From: Pseudomonas oleovorans subsp. oleovorans
GTDB lineage: Bacteria > Pseudomonadota > Gammaproteobacteria > Pseudomonadales > Pseudomonadaceae
Assembly (NCBI RefSeq): GCF_002197815.1
Contig: NZ_NIUB01000010.1
Coordinates: 1 to 64,000 of the forward strand
Length of the DNA stretch: 64,000 nucleotides
Direction: 5' to 3'
Both the position numbers and the translations under genes were made by a program. Positions within the stretch are counted from its first letter, which is position 1. Each line of letters begins with the position of its first letter. Positions 8,803 to 19,061 of this stretch are shown here, piece after piece. Under the pieces are notes generated by a model that worked only from the letters and a program-made list of their open reading frames with translations, did not search any database and had not been told where the DNA came from.

Positions 8803-11800
8803 GTGAACGCTCTGGCGCGCCTGTTTGCGGCGCTGCTGCGCTGGGGCCTGGGTCTTTGCGCCGCCGTGCTGGTGCTGGCCGCGCTGTACGTCAGCCTGGG
8901 CCGTGAGCTGGTGCCGCTGGTGGCTGAATACCGGCTCGAACTGGAAGATCGTGTCACGGCGCAGCTGGGTGTGCCGGTACGTATCGGTCGCCTCGAAGGT
9001 CGTTGGCAGGGCTTTGCCCCGGTGCTGGAGGCGCATGACGTGCGCCTGGGCAGCGAAGAGGAAGGCCTGAGCCTGGAGCGCGTACGACTGGTACCGGATG
9101 TGGGCGGCAGCCTGTTGGCACGCCAGCCGCGCATCGCCCACCTGCAGTTCGACGGGCTGCAGCTGAACGTGCAGCAGAACGCCGATGGTGGCTGGCGGGT
9201 GCAAGGGATGCCACAGCGCAGCGGTCCCGAGCTGGATGTCGAACAGCTGCTGGAACAGTTGCAGATCGTGCACCGCATCAGTCTGCTCGACAGTCGCGTG
9301 GTGCTGCAGCCGCTCGATCAGGCACCGCTGCTGCTCAGCTACGTTAGCTTGAGCCTGCGCTATGGCAACAACAGCCAGCGCCTCGATGGGCGCCTGTTGC
9401 TGCCCGATGGTCAGCCGGTGGCGCTGCGACTGCGCACGCGCATGCAGCCCAAAACCTGGCGCGAGGCGCAGTCCGAGCTTTATCTGAGCCTGCCGCAGAG
9501 CGACTGGGCCGCCTGGCTGCCGAAATCGCTACTTGGCGACTGGCAGCTACAGCGCCTGCAGGCTGGCGGCGAGCTGTGGCTGGAGGGCCGTGGTCTGGTC
9601 CTGGACAGGGGCGCCTTGCGTCTGCACGCCCCCGAGCTGGCCGGCGGCCAGGCCAAGCATGAAGCAGTGACGCTCAAGGGCCTGGCCTTCAACGCCTTCT
9701 TCACTCAAGACAAGCAGGGTGTGCGGGCGCAGATCGACTCCCTGGCTTTGACCCATGGTGAGCAGCGCATCGGCGATCTACACCTGAACCTGAATCAGAA
9801 GGACGTGGGCGAGGTTGACGAGCGTTGGGCGCTAAGCGCCGATCGCCTCGATCTGGCGGCCTGGGCGCCGCTGGTGCAGGCGTTGGTGCCGATGCCTGAT
9901 GCAGCCCGCGATGTCCTGGTCGCGCTGGCGCCGGTGGGCGCGGTCAACAACCTGCTGCTCGACTATTACCCGCAACGTGAAGGCGCCGAGCGCCTGCAGT
10001 TCGCCGCCAATCTGGACAGGGTGGGCATCCAGGCCTACCACGGTGCGCCGGCTGCCGAGAACGTCAGTGGCAGTGCCTCGGGCAATATGTTCCAGGGCGA
10101 GCTGCGCCTGAACAGCGAAAATTTCGCCCTGCATCTGGATCAACTGTTCCCCAAGCCCTGGCGCTATCGTCATGCCCAGGCGCGCTTGAGCTGGGACTGG
10201 AATGAAACCGGCCTGACCCTGTACAGCCCCTATATGCGCGTGGATGGCGAGGAGGGGCAGGTCGCCGGTGACATGCTGATCCGCCTGCTGCGCGACCCAG
10301 AGGCCGAGGACTACATGGACCTGCGTGTCGGCATGCGCGACGGCGATGTGGCCTACACCGAGAAGTACCTGCCGAGTCGCGCGCCGGGTATGAGCGCCGA
10401 GCTCGACCAATGGCTGAAGACTGCTATTCGTGCTGGCCATGTCGAAGAAGGTTACTTCCAGTATCAGGGCTCGCTGAACAAGGGCGCACCGTTGGGGGCA
10501 CGCAGCCTCAGCCTGTTCTTCAAGGTCAAGGATGCCGAGCTGGCCTTCCAGCCCGGTTGGCCGTCGCTGCGCGAGGGCGTGGGTGAGGTGCTGATCGAGG
10601 ATGATGCAGTGCGCGTGCGTCTGCAGAGCGGGCGCTTGCAGGAAAGTACGGTCAGTAATGTCGTGGCCAATATTCCACTGTTGCACGACGGCAAGCCGCC
10701 GCGCCTGCAGCTCGATGGTGAGGTGCAGGGCAGCCTGAGTGATGCCATCAAGCTGTTGCAGGAGGCACCACTGGGAACAGCGGAAATCTTCGACGGCTGG
10801 CAGGGCGAGGGGCCTCTGGCCGGGCGCCTGCAACTGGATATTCCGCTGCAAAAAGGGGGGCCACCTGTTGTGGTGGTGGACTTCGCCACCGAGGGGGCGC
10901 GCCTCAAGCTGACCAATCCTGATTTGCAGCTGAGCAACCTGCAGGGGGCGTTTCGCTTCAACAGTGCCGCTGGCTTGAGCGCGCCGGATGTGCGTGCCGA
11001 GGTCTTCGGTCGCCCGGTACGCGGCAAGATCAGCGCCGAGGGTGCGCGTGGCAAGGCGCTTACACGTTTCGATCTGCGTGGCCAGGTGCAGGTCGAAACT
11101 CTCAGCCAATGGCTGGGCGGGCCGCAGAAGCTGCCGGCCAGCGGACTGCTGCCTTATCGCCTGCGCCTGACCCTGGATGGCGATGACAGTCAATTACGCG
11201 TCGACTCCAACCTGCGTGGTGTGGCGGTCGAGCTACCAGCCCCGTTCGGCAAGACGGCGCAGCAGGCGCGTGATGCCAGCTGGCGCATGACCCTGGCCGG
11301 TCGTGAGCGCCGCTACTGGGCCGAATATGGTGATCTGGCCAGCCTGAATCTGGCCGCACCTCCAGGCGCGCTGGCTGAGGGGCGGGGTGAACTGGTGCTC
11401 GGTGGTGCCCCGGCGGGGTTGCCGCCTGGCCAGGGGCTGCGCGTGCGCGGGCGCTTGGACGAACTGGATCTCGATGCCTGGAAGCAACTCGGCAGCAATC
11501 ATCCGGTCAGGTTGGATGCTGATAGCCAGCGCCTGCTACGCAGTGCACGGCTGGATGTCGGACGCTTCCGTGGTTTTGGTCAGGAGGTCGAGCAACTGAC
11601 GCTTGGCCTGGCGCGAGAAGGCCAGGCCTGGGCCTTGCAGATCGACAGTGAGTTGGCCGCCGGGCGTGTGCTGTTGGCCGATCGTGCGGACACGCCGATT
11701 GCCATCGACCTGCAGTATGTACGCCTGCCGGCGCCTGACGCCGAAGCGGCGAAGGTCGTCGATGCGCCTGATCCCCTGGCCGATTTCGATCCCGGCACGC

Positions 11801-12624
11801 TGCCGGCCATGGATATCCGTATTCAGCGTGTACAGCGTGGCGACAAGGTGCTGGGCGCCTGGTCGCTCAAGGTCAGGCCCGAGGCGCAGGGCGTGCGTTT
11901 CGATGAACTCGACCTCGATCTGCAGGGGCTGAAGATTGGTGGTAGTGGTGGCTGGCGAGGCACGCCTGGCAACACCCAAAGCTGGTACAAGGGGCGTCTG
12001 CAGGGCAAGGATCTCGGCGACATTCTGCAAGCCTGGGATTATGCCCCCAGCGTTACCAGCGAAAGTTTCCGGGTAGACGCCGATGCTACCTGGCCCGGTT
12101 CTCCGGCGTGGTTCTCGCTCCGGCGTTTCTCCGGCAATCTCGATCCTTCGCTACGCAAGGGCCAGTTCGTCGAAGTACAGGGCTCGGCCCAGGCGCTGCG
12201 GGTATTCGGCCTGCTCAACTTCAACTCGATTGGCCGGCGTCTGCGCCTGGACTTCTCCGACCTGCTGGGCAAGGGGCTGAGTTACGACCGGGTCAAGGGC
12301 AACCTGCAGGCCACCAATGGTCTGTTCGTCACCCGGGAGCCGATCACCCTGACGGGGCCGTCGAGCAACCTGGAGCTCAATGGCAATCTGGACATGCGCG
12401 ATGAGCGCATCGACGCCAAGCTGCTGGTGACCCTGCCGGTGACCAACAACTTGCCACTGGCAGCACTTATTGTCGGCGCGCCGGCCATTGGCGGGGCGTT
12501 GTTCGTGGCCGACAAGTTGCTCGGTGACAAGGTTGCGCGTTTCGCCAGCGTCCAGTACGACGTCAAGGGCCCGCTGCAGGATCCGCAGATCAGCTTCGAC
12601 AAACCCTTCGAAAAACCGCAATGA
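8803..12624 (+). CDS. yhdP: AsmA-like inner-membrane lipid transport protein YhdP
   Basis: Very large envelope protein (1273 aa) with one N-terminal membrane helix (about residues 10-30) and a long beta-rich periplasmic body. It belongs to the YhdP/DUF3971 branch of the AsmA family, proposed to carry phospholipids from the inner to the outer membrane. It starts with GTG 17 bases after rng. The C-terminus has the AsmA-type segment ending in VKGPLQDPQISFDKPFEKPQ. This is the longest gene in the window and complements the mla system further right. Confidence 0.92.
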   Translation: MNALARLFAALLRWGLGLCAAVLVLAALYVSLGRELVPLVAEYRLELEDRVTAQLGVPVRIGRLEGRWQGFAPVLEAHDVRLGSEEEGLSLERVRLVPDVGGSLLARQPRIAHLQFDGLQLNVQQNADGGWRVQGMPQRSGPELDVEQLLEQLQIVHRISLLDSRVVLQPLDQAPLLLSYVSLSLRYGNNSQRLDGRLLLPDGQPVALRLRTRMQPKTWREAQSELYLSLPQSDWAAWLPKSLLGDWQLQRLQAGGELWLEGRGLVLDRGALRLHAPELAGGQAKHEAVTLKGLAFNAFFTQDKQGVRAQIDSLALTHGEQRIGDLHLNLNQKDVGEVDERWALSADRLDLAAWAPLVQALVPMPDAARDVLVALAPVGAVNNLLLDYYPQREGAERLQFAANLDRVGIQAYHGAPAAENVSGSASGNMFQGELRLNSENFALHLDQLFPKPWRYRHAQARLSWDWNETGLTLYSPYMRVDGEEGQVAGDMLIRLLRDPEAEDYMDLRVGMRDGDVAYTEKYLPSRAPGMSAELDQWLKTAIRAGHVEEGYFQYQGSLNKGAPLGARSLSLFFKVKDAELAFQPGWPSLREGVGEVLIEDDAVRVRLQSGRLQESTVSNVVANIPLLHDGKPPRLQLDGEVQGSLSDAIKLLQEAPLGTAEIFDGWQGEGPLAGRLQLDIPLQKGGPPVVVVDFATEGARLKLTNPDLQLSNLQGAFRFNSAAGLSAPDVRAEVFGRPVRGKISAEGARGKALTRFDLRGQVQVETLSQWLGGPQKLPASGLLPYRLRLTLDGDDSQLRVDSNLRGVAVELPAPFGKTAQQARDASWRMTLAGRERRYWAEYGDLASLNLAAPPGALAEGRGELVLGGAPAGLPPGQGLRVRGRLDELDLDAWKQLGSNHPVRLDADSQRLLRSARLDVGRFRGFGQEVEQLTLGLAREGQAWALQIDSELAAGRVLLADRADTPIAIDLQYVRLPAPDAEAAKVVDAPDPLADFDPGTLPAMDIRIQRVQRGDKVLGAWSLKVRPEAQGVRFDELDLDLQGLKIGGSGGWRGTPGNTQSWYKGRLQGKDLGDILQAWDYAPSVTSESFRVDADATWPGSPAWFSLRRFSGNLDPSLRKGQFVEVQGSAQALRVFGLLNFNSIGRRLRLDFSDLLGKGLSYDRVKGNLQATNGLFVTREPITLTGPSSNLELNGNLDMRDERIDAKLLVTLPVTNNLPLAALIVGAPAIGGALFVADKLLGDKVARFASVQYDVKGPLQDPQISFDKPFEKPQ

Positions 12625-12673
12625 AGTCGCTTCTTGGCGTAGGCTGTTGCATCAAGCCCTGAAGAGTGTCGCC

Positions 12674-13522
12674 ATGAATCTCGCTGTAATCCAGATGGTC
12701 AGCCAGGATGACGTGCAAACCAATCTGCGCCTGGCGCGGCGCATGCTGGAGCGTGCAGCCCAGGGCGGTGCGCGCCTTGTCGTGCTGCCCGAGAATTTCG
12801 CTGCCATGGGCCGCCGCGACCTGGCTGCCATCGGGCGGGCCGAGGCGTTGGGCGAGGGGCCGATCCTGCCCTGGTTGAAACGCGCTGCTCGTGACCTCAG
12901 TTTATGGATAGTGGCCGGCACCTTGCCGCTACCGCCGGATGATGATGCCGACGGCAAACCGCACGCCTGCTCATTGTTGATCGACGATCAGGGCGAGCGT
13001 GTGGCCCGTTACGACAAGCTGCATCTGTTCGATGTCGAGGTGGCCGACAACCGTGGCCGTTATCGCGAGTCCGATGATTTCGCCCATGGCCAACGCGTCG
13101 TGGTGGCGGATACGCCGGTCGGGCGTCTGGGCCTGAGCGTATGTTATGACTTGCGCTTCCCCGAGCTGTTCACTGCGCTGCGTGAAGCCGGCGCCGAGCT
13201 GATCAGCGTGCCGGCGGCGTTCACCGCCGTGACTGGCGCGGCGCATTGGCAGGTGCTGACCCGCGCCCGTGCCATCGAAACCCAGTGCTACCTGTTGGCC
13301 GCCGGCCAGGGCGGCGAGCACCCGGGGCAGCGCATGACCTTTGGCCATTCGGCGATCATCGACCCCTGGGGTAAGGTAGTGGTCGAGCAGGATCAGGGCG
13401 ACGGTGCTCTGCTGGCTGCCCGTGATGCCGCCGAGCAGGCGAACATTCGCCAACGCATGCCGGTGCAGCAGCACCGCCGATTCTTTTCATCGGACGTACC
13501 GCGTCCGATCGTTGTGGAGTGA
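12674..13522 (+). CDS. Carbon-nitrogen hydrolase (Nit/YbeM type amidase)
   Basis: Nitrilase-superfamily cytoplasmic amidase (282 aa). The Glu-Lys-Cys triad is visible: Glu40 in [11 protein letters not shown], Lys115 in [10 protein letters not shown] and Cys157 in [12 protein letters not shown]. It resembles Nit1/YbeM proteins, some of which hydrolyse deaminated glutathione; that substrate is inferred from the family. The frame is open further upstream inside yhdP, but the ATG at 12674 has GAAGAG before it and gives the family N-terminus [10 protein letters not shown]. It sits two bases before tldD. Confidence 0.9.
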   Translation: MNLAVIQMVSQDDVQTNLRLARRMLERAAQGGARLVVLPENFAAMGRRDLAAIGRAEALGEGPILPWLKRAARDLSLWIVAGTLPLPPDDDADGKPHACSLLIDDQGERVARYDKLHLFDVEVADNRGRYRESDDFAHGQRVVVADTPVGRLGLSVCYDLRFPELFTALREAGAELISVPAAFTAVTGAAHWQVLTRARAIETQCYLLAAGQGGEHPGQRMTFGHSAIIDPWGKVVVEQDQGDGALLAARDAAEQANIRQRMPVQQHRRFFSSDVPRPIVVE

Positions 13523-13524
13523 CC

Positions 13525-14967
13525 ATGAATACGATGTTGCAATCCGTCAGCGAGCACCTGCTTGCGCCCGGTAACCTGACGTTCGACAGCCTCAGCAGCG
13601 TGCTGGGTGACGTCGCAGGCCCAGGTATCGATGCCGCCGACCTGTACTTTCAAAGCCAGGTTTCGGAAACCTGGGTATTGGAGGATGGCATCGTCAAGGA
13701 AGGCAGTTTCAATCTCGATCAGGGGGTCGGTGTGCGCGCCCAGTCGGGCGAGAAGACCGGTTTTGCCTACAGCAACGCCATCAGCCTCGATGCCCTGACG
13801 CAAGCTGCCCGGGCCGCACGTTCGATCTCGCGCGCCGGCCAACAGGGCCGCGTGCAGGCGTTCGTCAGCCCGCAGGTGACCCAGTTGTATGCCGAAGACA
13901 ACCCACTGAACGTCATGGACCGCGCCGAGAAGGTTGAATTGCTGCAGCGTATCGACCGTGCCACGCGCGCGCTGGATCCGCGCATCAAGCAGGTTACCGT
14001 GAGCCTGGCCGGGGTTTGGGATCGCATTCTGGTGGCGGCCCACGACGGCAGCCTCAGCGCTGATATCCGCCCGCTGGTGCGCTTCAATGTCAGCGTCATC
14101 GTCGAGCAGAACGGGCGCCGCGAGCGCGGTGGCCATGGCGGCGGCGGACGTACCGACTACCGCTATTTTCTGGAAGAAGACCGCGCCATGGGCTATGCCC
14201 GCGAGGCGCTGCGCCAGGCGCTGGTCAACCTTGAAGCCATCGCAGCACCCGCCGGCAGCATGCCGGTGGTGATGGGCGCCGGCTGGTCCGGCGTGCTGCT
14301 GCACGAAGCAGTCGGCCACGGCCTGGAAGGCGACTTCAACCGCAAAGGCAGTTCAGCCTACAGCGGCCAGGTCGGGCAGAAGGTCGCGTCCAGCTTGTGC
14401 ACCATCGTCGACGACGGCACCCTGGCCGGGCGGCGTGGTTCGCTCAGCGTCGACGACGAAGGCACGCCGACCCAATGCACCACACTGATCGAGAATGGCG
14501 TACTCAAGGGTTACATGCAGGACAAGCTCAACGCGCGTCTGATGGGTGTGGCCGCTACCGGCAACGGTCGTCGTGAATCCTATGCGCACCTGCCGATGCC
14601 GCGTATGACCAACACCTACATGCTGGCGGGCGAGAGCGACCCGGAAGAAATCATCCGTTCGGTGAAAAAGGGCATCTACTGCGCCAACCTTGGCGGCGGC
14701 CAGGTGGACATCACCAGCGGCAAGTTCGTCTTTTCCACCAGTGAGGCCTACCTGATCGAGGACGGCAAGATCACTGCGCCGGTCAAGGGCGCCACCCTGA
14801 TTGGCAATGGCCCGGAGGCCATGAGCCGGGTGTCCATGGTCGGCAATGACCTGGCGCTGGACAGCGGCGTCGGCACCTGTGGCAAAGACGGTCAGTCGGT
14901 GCCGGTGGGCGTCGGCCAGCCGACGCTGAAGATCGACGCGATCACAGTTGGCGGCACCGGTGCGTAA
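13525..14967 (+). CDS. tldD: Metalloprotease TldD
   Basis: Catalytic partner (480 aa) of the TldD/TldE (PmbA) protease, which trims modified peptides such as microcins and helps degrade unfolded peptides. The zinc motif HEAVGH is present near residue 260 ([13 protein letters not shown]), with the [14 protein letters not shown] region later. GTG at 13519 is also possible, but GGAG at 13516-13519 fits ATG 13525. Its partner pmbA lies downstream, separated by darP on the other strand. Confidence 0.96.
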   Translation: MNTMLQSVSEHLLAPGNLTFDSLSSVLGDVAGPGIDAADLYFQSQVSETWVLEDGIVKEGSFNLDQGVGVRAQSGEKTGFAYSNAISLDALTQAARAARSISRAGQQGRVQAFVSPQVTQLYAEDNPLNVMDRAEKVELLQRIDRATRALDPRIKQVTVSLAGVWDRILVAAHDGSLSADIRPLVRFNVSVIVEQNGRRERGGHGGGGRTDYRYFLEEDRAMGYAREALRQALVNLEAIAAPAGSMPVVMGAGWSGVLLHEAVGHGLEGDFNRKGSSAYSGQVGQKVASSLCTIVDDGTLAGRRGSLSVDDEGTPTQCTTLIENGVLKGYMQDKLNARLMGVAATGNGRRESYAHLPMPRMTNTYMLAGESDPEEIIRSVKKGIYCANLGGGQVDITSGKFVFSTSEAYLIEDGKITAPVKGATLIGNGPEAMSRVSMVGNDLALDSGVGTCGKDGQSVPVGVGQPTLKIDAITVGGTGA

Positions 14968-14979
14968 AGCGAAGCAGGT

Positions 14980-15498
14980 TCAGCGCAGGCCGCGGTGGAT
15001 TTCGTCGAGCTCGCGGATGTACTTGAACACCTTGCGCGCGGCGGCTGGCGGCTTGTTGCGCGCCGCTTCGTGCTGAGCATGACGGACCAGGCCGCGCAGG
15101 TGCTGGACGTCAGCCTCGGGGTAGAGCTCGACGAAGCTTTCCAGCGCGCTGTCGCCTTCGGCGATCAGGCGGTCGCGCCAGCGTTCGAGGGCATGGAAGC
15201 GTTCGTTGTACTCGCGGGTGGAGCTGTCCACCTGGTCGAGCATGGCAATGATCGCGTCGACATCCTGTTCGCGCATCAGCTTGCCGATGAACTGGATGTG
15301 GCGTTTGCGCGCGGCATTGGCGGTATGTTTCGGCGCTTCGGCGAGCGCGCGGCGTAGGGCATCGGTCAGTGGCATCTTGGCCAGCAGATCCGCCTTGAGC
15401 GTGGTCAGTCGCTCGCCAAGGTCCTGCAGGGCATGCAGTTCGCGTTTGACCTGGGATTTGCTCTTCTCCAGGGAGAAGTCGTCGTAGGAATCAGACAT
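14980..15498 (-). CDS. darP: 50S ribosome assembly factor DarP (YjgA)
   Basis: Helical protein (172 aa) of the DUF615/YjgA family, which binds late 50S precursors and promotes peptidyl-transferase centre maturation in E. coli. It begins [20 protein letters not shown] and is rich in charged residues, as expected for an RNA-binding assembly factor. The frame is open far upstream on this strand, but only the ATG at 15498 gives the conserved N-terminus. It is wedged on the opposite strand between tldD and pmbA. Confidence 0.93.
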   Translation of the reverse strand: MSDSYDDFSLEKSKSQVKRELHALQDLGERLTTLKADLLAKMPLTDALRRALAEAPKHTANAARKRHIQFIGKLMREQDVDAIIAMLDQVDSSTREYNERFHALERWRDRLIAEGDSALESFVELYPEADVQHLRGLVRHAQHEAARNKPPAAARKVFKYIRELDEIHRGLR

Positions 15499-15627
15499 GG
15501 GGTGGGTCCAGAGGGAAACGCCGCCATGATAGCAGTAACCGTGACTGCCGGCCCGCGGACGGGCAGTCGAGAGCAGGCCTTGGGTTTCGTACAAAGAGTG
15601 CCTGCGCCAAGAGAATCGGGAGTGGTT

Positions 15628-16974
15628 ATGAGTGAAGTAGAACGCATCGGGCCGCAGGCCTTGCCAGTGCTGCAAGAGCAGGTCGAGGCCATTCTCGCCG
15701 AGGCCAGGCGCCAGGGTGCCAGTGCCTGCGAGGTGACGGTATCGGCTGGTCAGGGTCTGTCCACCACGGTGCGCCAGGGCGAAGTGGAGACCGTCGAATT
15801 CAATCGCGACCAGGGTTTCGGCATCACCCTGTATGTGGGCCAGCGCAAGGGCTCGGCCAGCACCTCGGCCACCGGTAGCGAGGCCATTCGTGAGACCGTG
15901 GCGGCGGCCCTGGCGATTGCCAAACATACCAGCGAGGACGAGTGCGCCGGCCTGGCCGATGCCGCACTGATGGCCCGAGAGCTGCCTGAGCTGGATCTCT
16001 ATCACCCCTGGTCGATCACCCCGGAGCAGGCGGTGGAGCAGGCGCTGGCCTGTGAAGCTGCGGCTTTCGCCGCTGACACGCGGATCAAGAACGCCGATGG
16101 CACCAGCCTCAATACCCACCAAGGCTGTCGCGTATACGGCAACAGCCACGGCTTCGTCGGCGGTTACGCCAGCACCCGCCATAGCCTGAGCTGCGTGATG
16201 ATCGCCGAAGGAGAAGGGCAGATGCAGCGCGACTACTGGTATGACGTCAACCGTCAGGGTGAACTACTGGCTGATGCTAAGGGTATCGGCCAGCGGGCTG
16301 CCGAGCGTGCGGTCAGCCGCCTTGGTGCACGACCGGTACCGACCTGTGAGGTGCCGGTGCTGTTCGCTGCCGAGCTTGCCGGCGGGTTGTTCAGTCACCT
16401 GCTGGCGGCAATCTCGGGCGGCAATCTCTATCGTCACTCCTCTTTCCTCGAGGGCGCACTCGGCCAGCGTCTTTTTCCCGAGTGGCTGACTCTAGACGAG
16501 CGTCCGCACCTGCCGCGCGCACTGGGCAGCGCGGCTTTCGATGGTGATGGCCTGGCCACTTATGCCAAGCCGTTCGTGGAGAAGGGAGAGCTGGTGTCCT
16601 ACGTACTTAGCACCTATTCCGGGCGCAAGCTGGGTTTGCCGAGCACTGCCAACTCAGGAGGTGTGCACAACCTGTTCATCACCCATGGCGATGAGGATCA
16701 GCAGGCGCTGATTCGGCGCATGGGGCGCGGTTTGCTGGTTACCGAGCTGATGGGCCAGGGGCTGAATCTGGTGACGGGTGATTACTCGCGCGGCGCGGCG
16801 GGCTTCTGGGTGGAGAACGGCGAGATCCAGTTCCCGGTGCAGGAGGTAACCATCGCCGGCAATCTGCGCGACATGTTCCGCCAGGTCGTTGCAGTCGGTT
16901 GTGACCTGGAGCGGCGTGGCAATATCTGCACCGGCTCGGTGCTGATCGAGAAGATGACCGTCGCCGGCAGTTGA
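15628..16974 (+). CDS. pmbA: Metalloprotease-associated protein PmbA (TldE)
   Basis: Partner subunit (448 aa) of TldD. It shares the TldD/PmbA fold but lacks the HEXXXH zinc motif, as usual for this subunit. It begins [19 protein letters not shown] and contains the conserved [12 protein letters not shown] and [22 protein letters not shown] segments in the C-terminal third. The ATG at 15628 was chosen over an in-frame extension that overlaps darP. A hairpin terminator follows. Confidence 0.95.
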   Translation: MSEVERIGPQALPVLQEQVEAILAEARRQGASACEVTVSAGQGLSTTVRQGEVETVEFNRDQGFGITLYVGQRKGSASTSATGSEAIRETVAAALAIAKHTSEDECAGLADAALMARELPELDLYHPWSITPEQAVEQALACEAAAFAADTRIKNADGTSLNTHQGCRVYGNSHGFVGGYASTRHSLSCVMIAEGEGQMQRDYWYDVNRQGELLADAKGIGQRAAERAVSRLGARPVPTCEVPVLFAAELAGGLFSHLLAAISGGNLYRHSSFLEGALGQRLFPEWLTLDERPHLPRALGSAAFDGDGLATYAKPFVEKGELVSYVLSTYSGRKLGLPSTANSGGVHNLFITHGDEDQQALIRRMGRGLLVTELMGQGLNLVTGDYSRGAAGFWVENGEIQFPVQEVTIAGNLRDMFRQVVAVGCDLERRGNICTGSVLIEKMTVAGS

Positions 16975-16990
16975 AGTCGGCAGTAACGAC

Positions 16991-17017
16991 AAGGCCACCC
17001 GTGGGTGGCCTTCGTTT
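16991..17017. terminator. Bidirectional terminator between pmbA and ptsO
   Basis: AAGGCCACCC and GGGTGGCCTT form a 10-bp stem followed by CGTTTT on the plus strand. It serves pmbA on plus and, through its symmetric AA/TT flanks, possibly ptsO on minus. Confidence 0.7.
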
Positions 17018-17029
17018 TGGCTGGAGGTA

Positions 17030-17302
17030 TTACTCGCCTTCGTCGAAGTAGTTCTCTATCAGGCCTACCAGGGCGGCCATCGCTTCTTCGTCCTGCTCGC
17101 CTTCTGTCAGCAGGTGCACATTGGTGCCCTTGCCGGCAGCCAGCATCATCACCGCCATGATGCTCTTGCCGTCTACCAGGCTGTCGGCGCTGCGGCCGAT
17201 GCGCACTTGGCAGGGGTAGGTGCTCGCTACACCGACGAACTTCGCCGCGGCGCGGGCATGCAGACCAAGTTTGTTGATGATGGTGATTTCACGTGCTGGC
17301 AT
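17030..17302 (-). CDS. ptsO: HPr-like phosphocarrier NPr of the nitrogen PTS
   Basis: Small phosphocarrier (90 aa) that passes phosphate from PtsP to PtsN (EIIA-Ntr). The phosphoacceptor His15 lies in KLGLHARAAAKF, and GKSIMAVMMLAAGKG matches the HPr second helix. The start MPAREITI was chosen by family length; the frame is open upstream through rapZ. It is the last gene of the rpoN-hpf-ptsN-rapZ-ptsO cluster. Confidence 0.94.
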   Translation of the reverse strand: MPAREITIINKLGLHARAAAKFVGVASTYPCQVRIGRSADSLVDGKSIMAVMMLAAGKGTNVHLLTEGEQDEEAMAALVGLIENYFDEGE

Positions 17303-17316
17303 CGCGGCAGGATTCC

Positions 17317-18174
17317 TTAGCTGAGGTCGCGGTGACGCACCTGGACGTTCTTCAGCGAGTCTTTGAGTGCCTGGCTCAGGCGGTTGGCCAGGTACACCGA
17401 GCGGTGGTGACCACCGGTGCAGCCAATGGCGATGGTGACATAGGCGCGGTTGCTGGCGGCGAAGCGTGGCAGCCATTTTTCCAGATAGGCGAGGATGTCC
17501 TGATACATCTCCTCGACCTCCGGCTGCGCAGCCAGGTAGTCGATCACCGGTTGATCCAGGCCGGAGTAGTCGCGCAGTTCCGGCTTCCAGTAGGGATTGG
17601 GCAGGCAGCGCGCATCGAACACCAGATCGGCGTCCACCGGCATGCCGCGCTTGAAGCCGAAGGACTCGACGAGAAAGGCGGTTCCGGTCTGTGTCTGGCC
17701 GAGCAGGCGCAGTTTGAGCGTATCGCGCAGCTGGTAGAGATTCAGGCGAGTGGTGTCGATCTTCAGATCGGCACGATCGGTGATCGGCGCCAACAGCAGA
17801 CTTTCGTACGCAATGGCTTCGGCCAGCGAGCGCTTATCGTTGGTCAGCGGGTGGCGTCTGCGGGTTTCGGAAAAGCGCTTGAGCAGGGTTTCGTCTTCGG
17901 CATCGAGATACAGCACATCGCAGCGGATATTACGTTTGCGTACTTCTTCGAGCAGCTCCGGGAAGCGCTTGAGCTGGCTCAGCAGGTTGCGTGCATCAAT
18001 GGAAACGGCCACTTGCGGCAGCAGCATGTCGCTGTGCGGCAGGAAGCGCTCGGCGAGGTCCGGCAGCAGACCGGCCGGCAGGTTGTCGATGCAGTAGAAA
18101 CCGTTGTCCTCAAGTACATCGAGGGCGGTGCTCTTGCCCGAGCCCGAGCGACCGCTGACGATGATCAGGCGCAT
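17317..18174 (-). CDS. rapZ: RNase adapter protein RapZ
   Basis: P-loop nucleotide-binding protein (285 aa) that in E. coli senses glucosamine-6-phosphate and directs RNase E to the GlmZ sRNA. Walker A GRSGSGKS spans residues 8-15 and a C-terminal RNA-binding domain has [15 protein letters not shown] near residue 245. It lies two bases after ptsN and 14 bases before ptsO. The sRNA partner in Pseudomonas is not evident here. Confidence 0.95.
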   Translation of the reverse strand: MRLIIVSGRSGSGKSTALDVLEDNGFYCIDNLPAGLLPDLAERFLPHSDMLLPQVAVSIDARNLLSQLKRFPELLEEVRKRNIRCDVLYLDAEDETLLKRFSETRRRHPLTNDKRSLAEAIAYESLLLAPITDRADLKIDTTRLNLYQLRDTLKLRLLGQTQTGTAFLVESFGFKRGMPVDADLVFDARCLPNPYWKPELRDYSGLDQPVIDYLAAQPEVEEMYQDILAYLEKWLPRFAASNRAYVTIAIGCTGGHHRSVYLANRLSQALKDSLKNVQVRHRDLS

Positions 18175-18176
18175 GT

Positions 18177-18641
18177 TTATTGACCGTTCTGAATGTCCAC
18201 GACGACCTGATAGAGATCTTCGCCGCTCTTGGCCTGGCGCAGACGTTCACGTACATCCTGGCGATCAAGCATGCTGGCGATCTGGCGCAGCAGGTCGAGG
18301 TGGGCATCGGTGGCCGCCTCCGGCACCAGCAGCACGAACAGCAGATCGACCGGCACGCCGTCGATGGCGTCGAAGTCGACTGCCGTCTCCAGATGCAGGA
18401 CTGCACTGATCGGGGCACTGCAGCCAGCCAGGCGGCAGTGGGGAATGGCAATGCCGTTGCCGAAGCCGGTAGAGCCGAGCTTCTCGCGGGCGATGAGGCT
18501 TTCGAATATGTCCTGGGCATCCAGGTCGGGTAGATCACGCGCAACCAGGTTGGCGATCTGTTCTAGCACGCGTTTCTTGCTGCCGCCCGGCACGTTCACC
18601 AGGGAACGGCCGGGGGTCAGGATATTTTCAAGTCGGATCAT
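18177..18641 (-). CDS. ptsN: Nitrogen regulatory EIIA protein PtsN
   Basis: EIIA-Ntr (154 aa), the terminal regulator of the nitrogen PTS, controlling potassium transport and sigma-54 related functions. The phosphorylated His68 is in GIAIPHCRL. The chain begins [17 protein letters not shown] and covers one PTS EIIA type-2 domain. It follows hpf by 12 bases in the rpoN cluster. Confidence 0.95.
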   Translation of the reverse strand: MIRLENILTPGRSLVNVPGGSKKRVLEQIANLVARDLPDLDAQDIFESLIAREKLGSTGFGNGIAIPHCRLAGCSAPISAVLHLETAVDFDAIDGVPVDLLFVLLVPEAATDAHLDLLRQIASMLDRQDVRERLRQAKSGEDLYQVVVDIQNGQ

Positions 18642-18653
18642 GGATAGGGAATG

Positions 18654-18962
18654 TTAGCGGGCCGTGGCGCCTTGCAGGCGTTCGAGCTGCTTTTCCTTGT
18701 GCTTGATGAGTTGACGGTCGAGTTTATCGGCCAACAGGTCGATGGCAGCGTACATATCCTGGTGTTCGGCGTTGGCGACGACTTCGCCGCCGGCGATGTG
18801 CAGGGTGGCTTCGATCTTCTGTTTGAGTTTCTCGACCTCCATGGTCACCTGTACGTTGGTGATCTTGTCGAAGTGGCGTTCCAGTCGGCCCAGTTTCTCG
18901 CCGATATAGTCACGCAGGGCGTCGGTCACATCCAGCTGATGTCCACTGATGTTGACTTGCAT
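18654..18962 (-). CDS. hpf: Short ribosome hibernation promoting factor
   Basis: Ribosome-binding protein (102 aa) that drives 100S dimer formation or protects idle ribosomes. It begins MQVNISGHQLDVTDALRDYI and has the basic KHKEKQLERLQ tail; the length is that of the short gammaproteobacterial HPF without the C-terminal dimer domain of long forms. It sits right after rpoN, as in most gammaproteobacteria. A palindrome without T-run (19031-19051) lies between the two genes. Confidence 0.95.
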   Translation of the reverse strand: MQVNISGHQLDVTDALRDYIGEKLGRLERHFDKITNVQVTMEVEKLKQKIEATLHIAGGEVVANAEHQDMYAAIDLLADKLDRQLIKHKEKQLERLQGATAR

Positions 18963-19030
18963 ACCGCTTTCTCCTCACTGGCTTGTGTAAGAGGCGGGTC
19001 TGGTTCGACCCACCGCCGGAACACGTTGGC

Positions 19031-19051
19031 CTGAAGGCCTGAGGCCTTCAG
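19031..19051. other. Palindrome in the rpoN-hpf spacer
   Basis: CTGAAGGCCT and AGGCCTTCAG form a near-perfect hairpin just after the rpoN stop. There is no T-run, so it is probably an mRNA processing or stability element rather than a terminator. Confidence 0.45.
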
Positions 19052-19061
19052 TCAATCTGGC

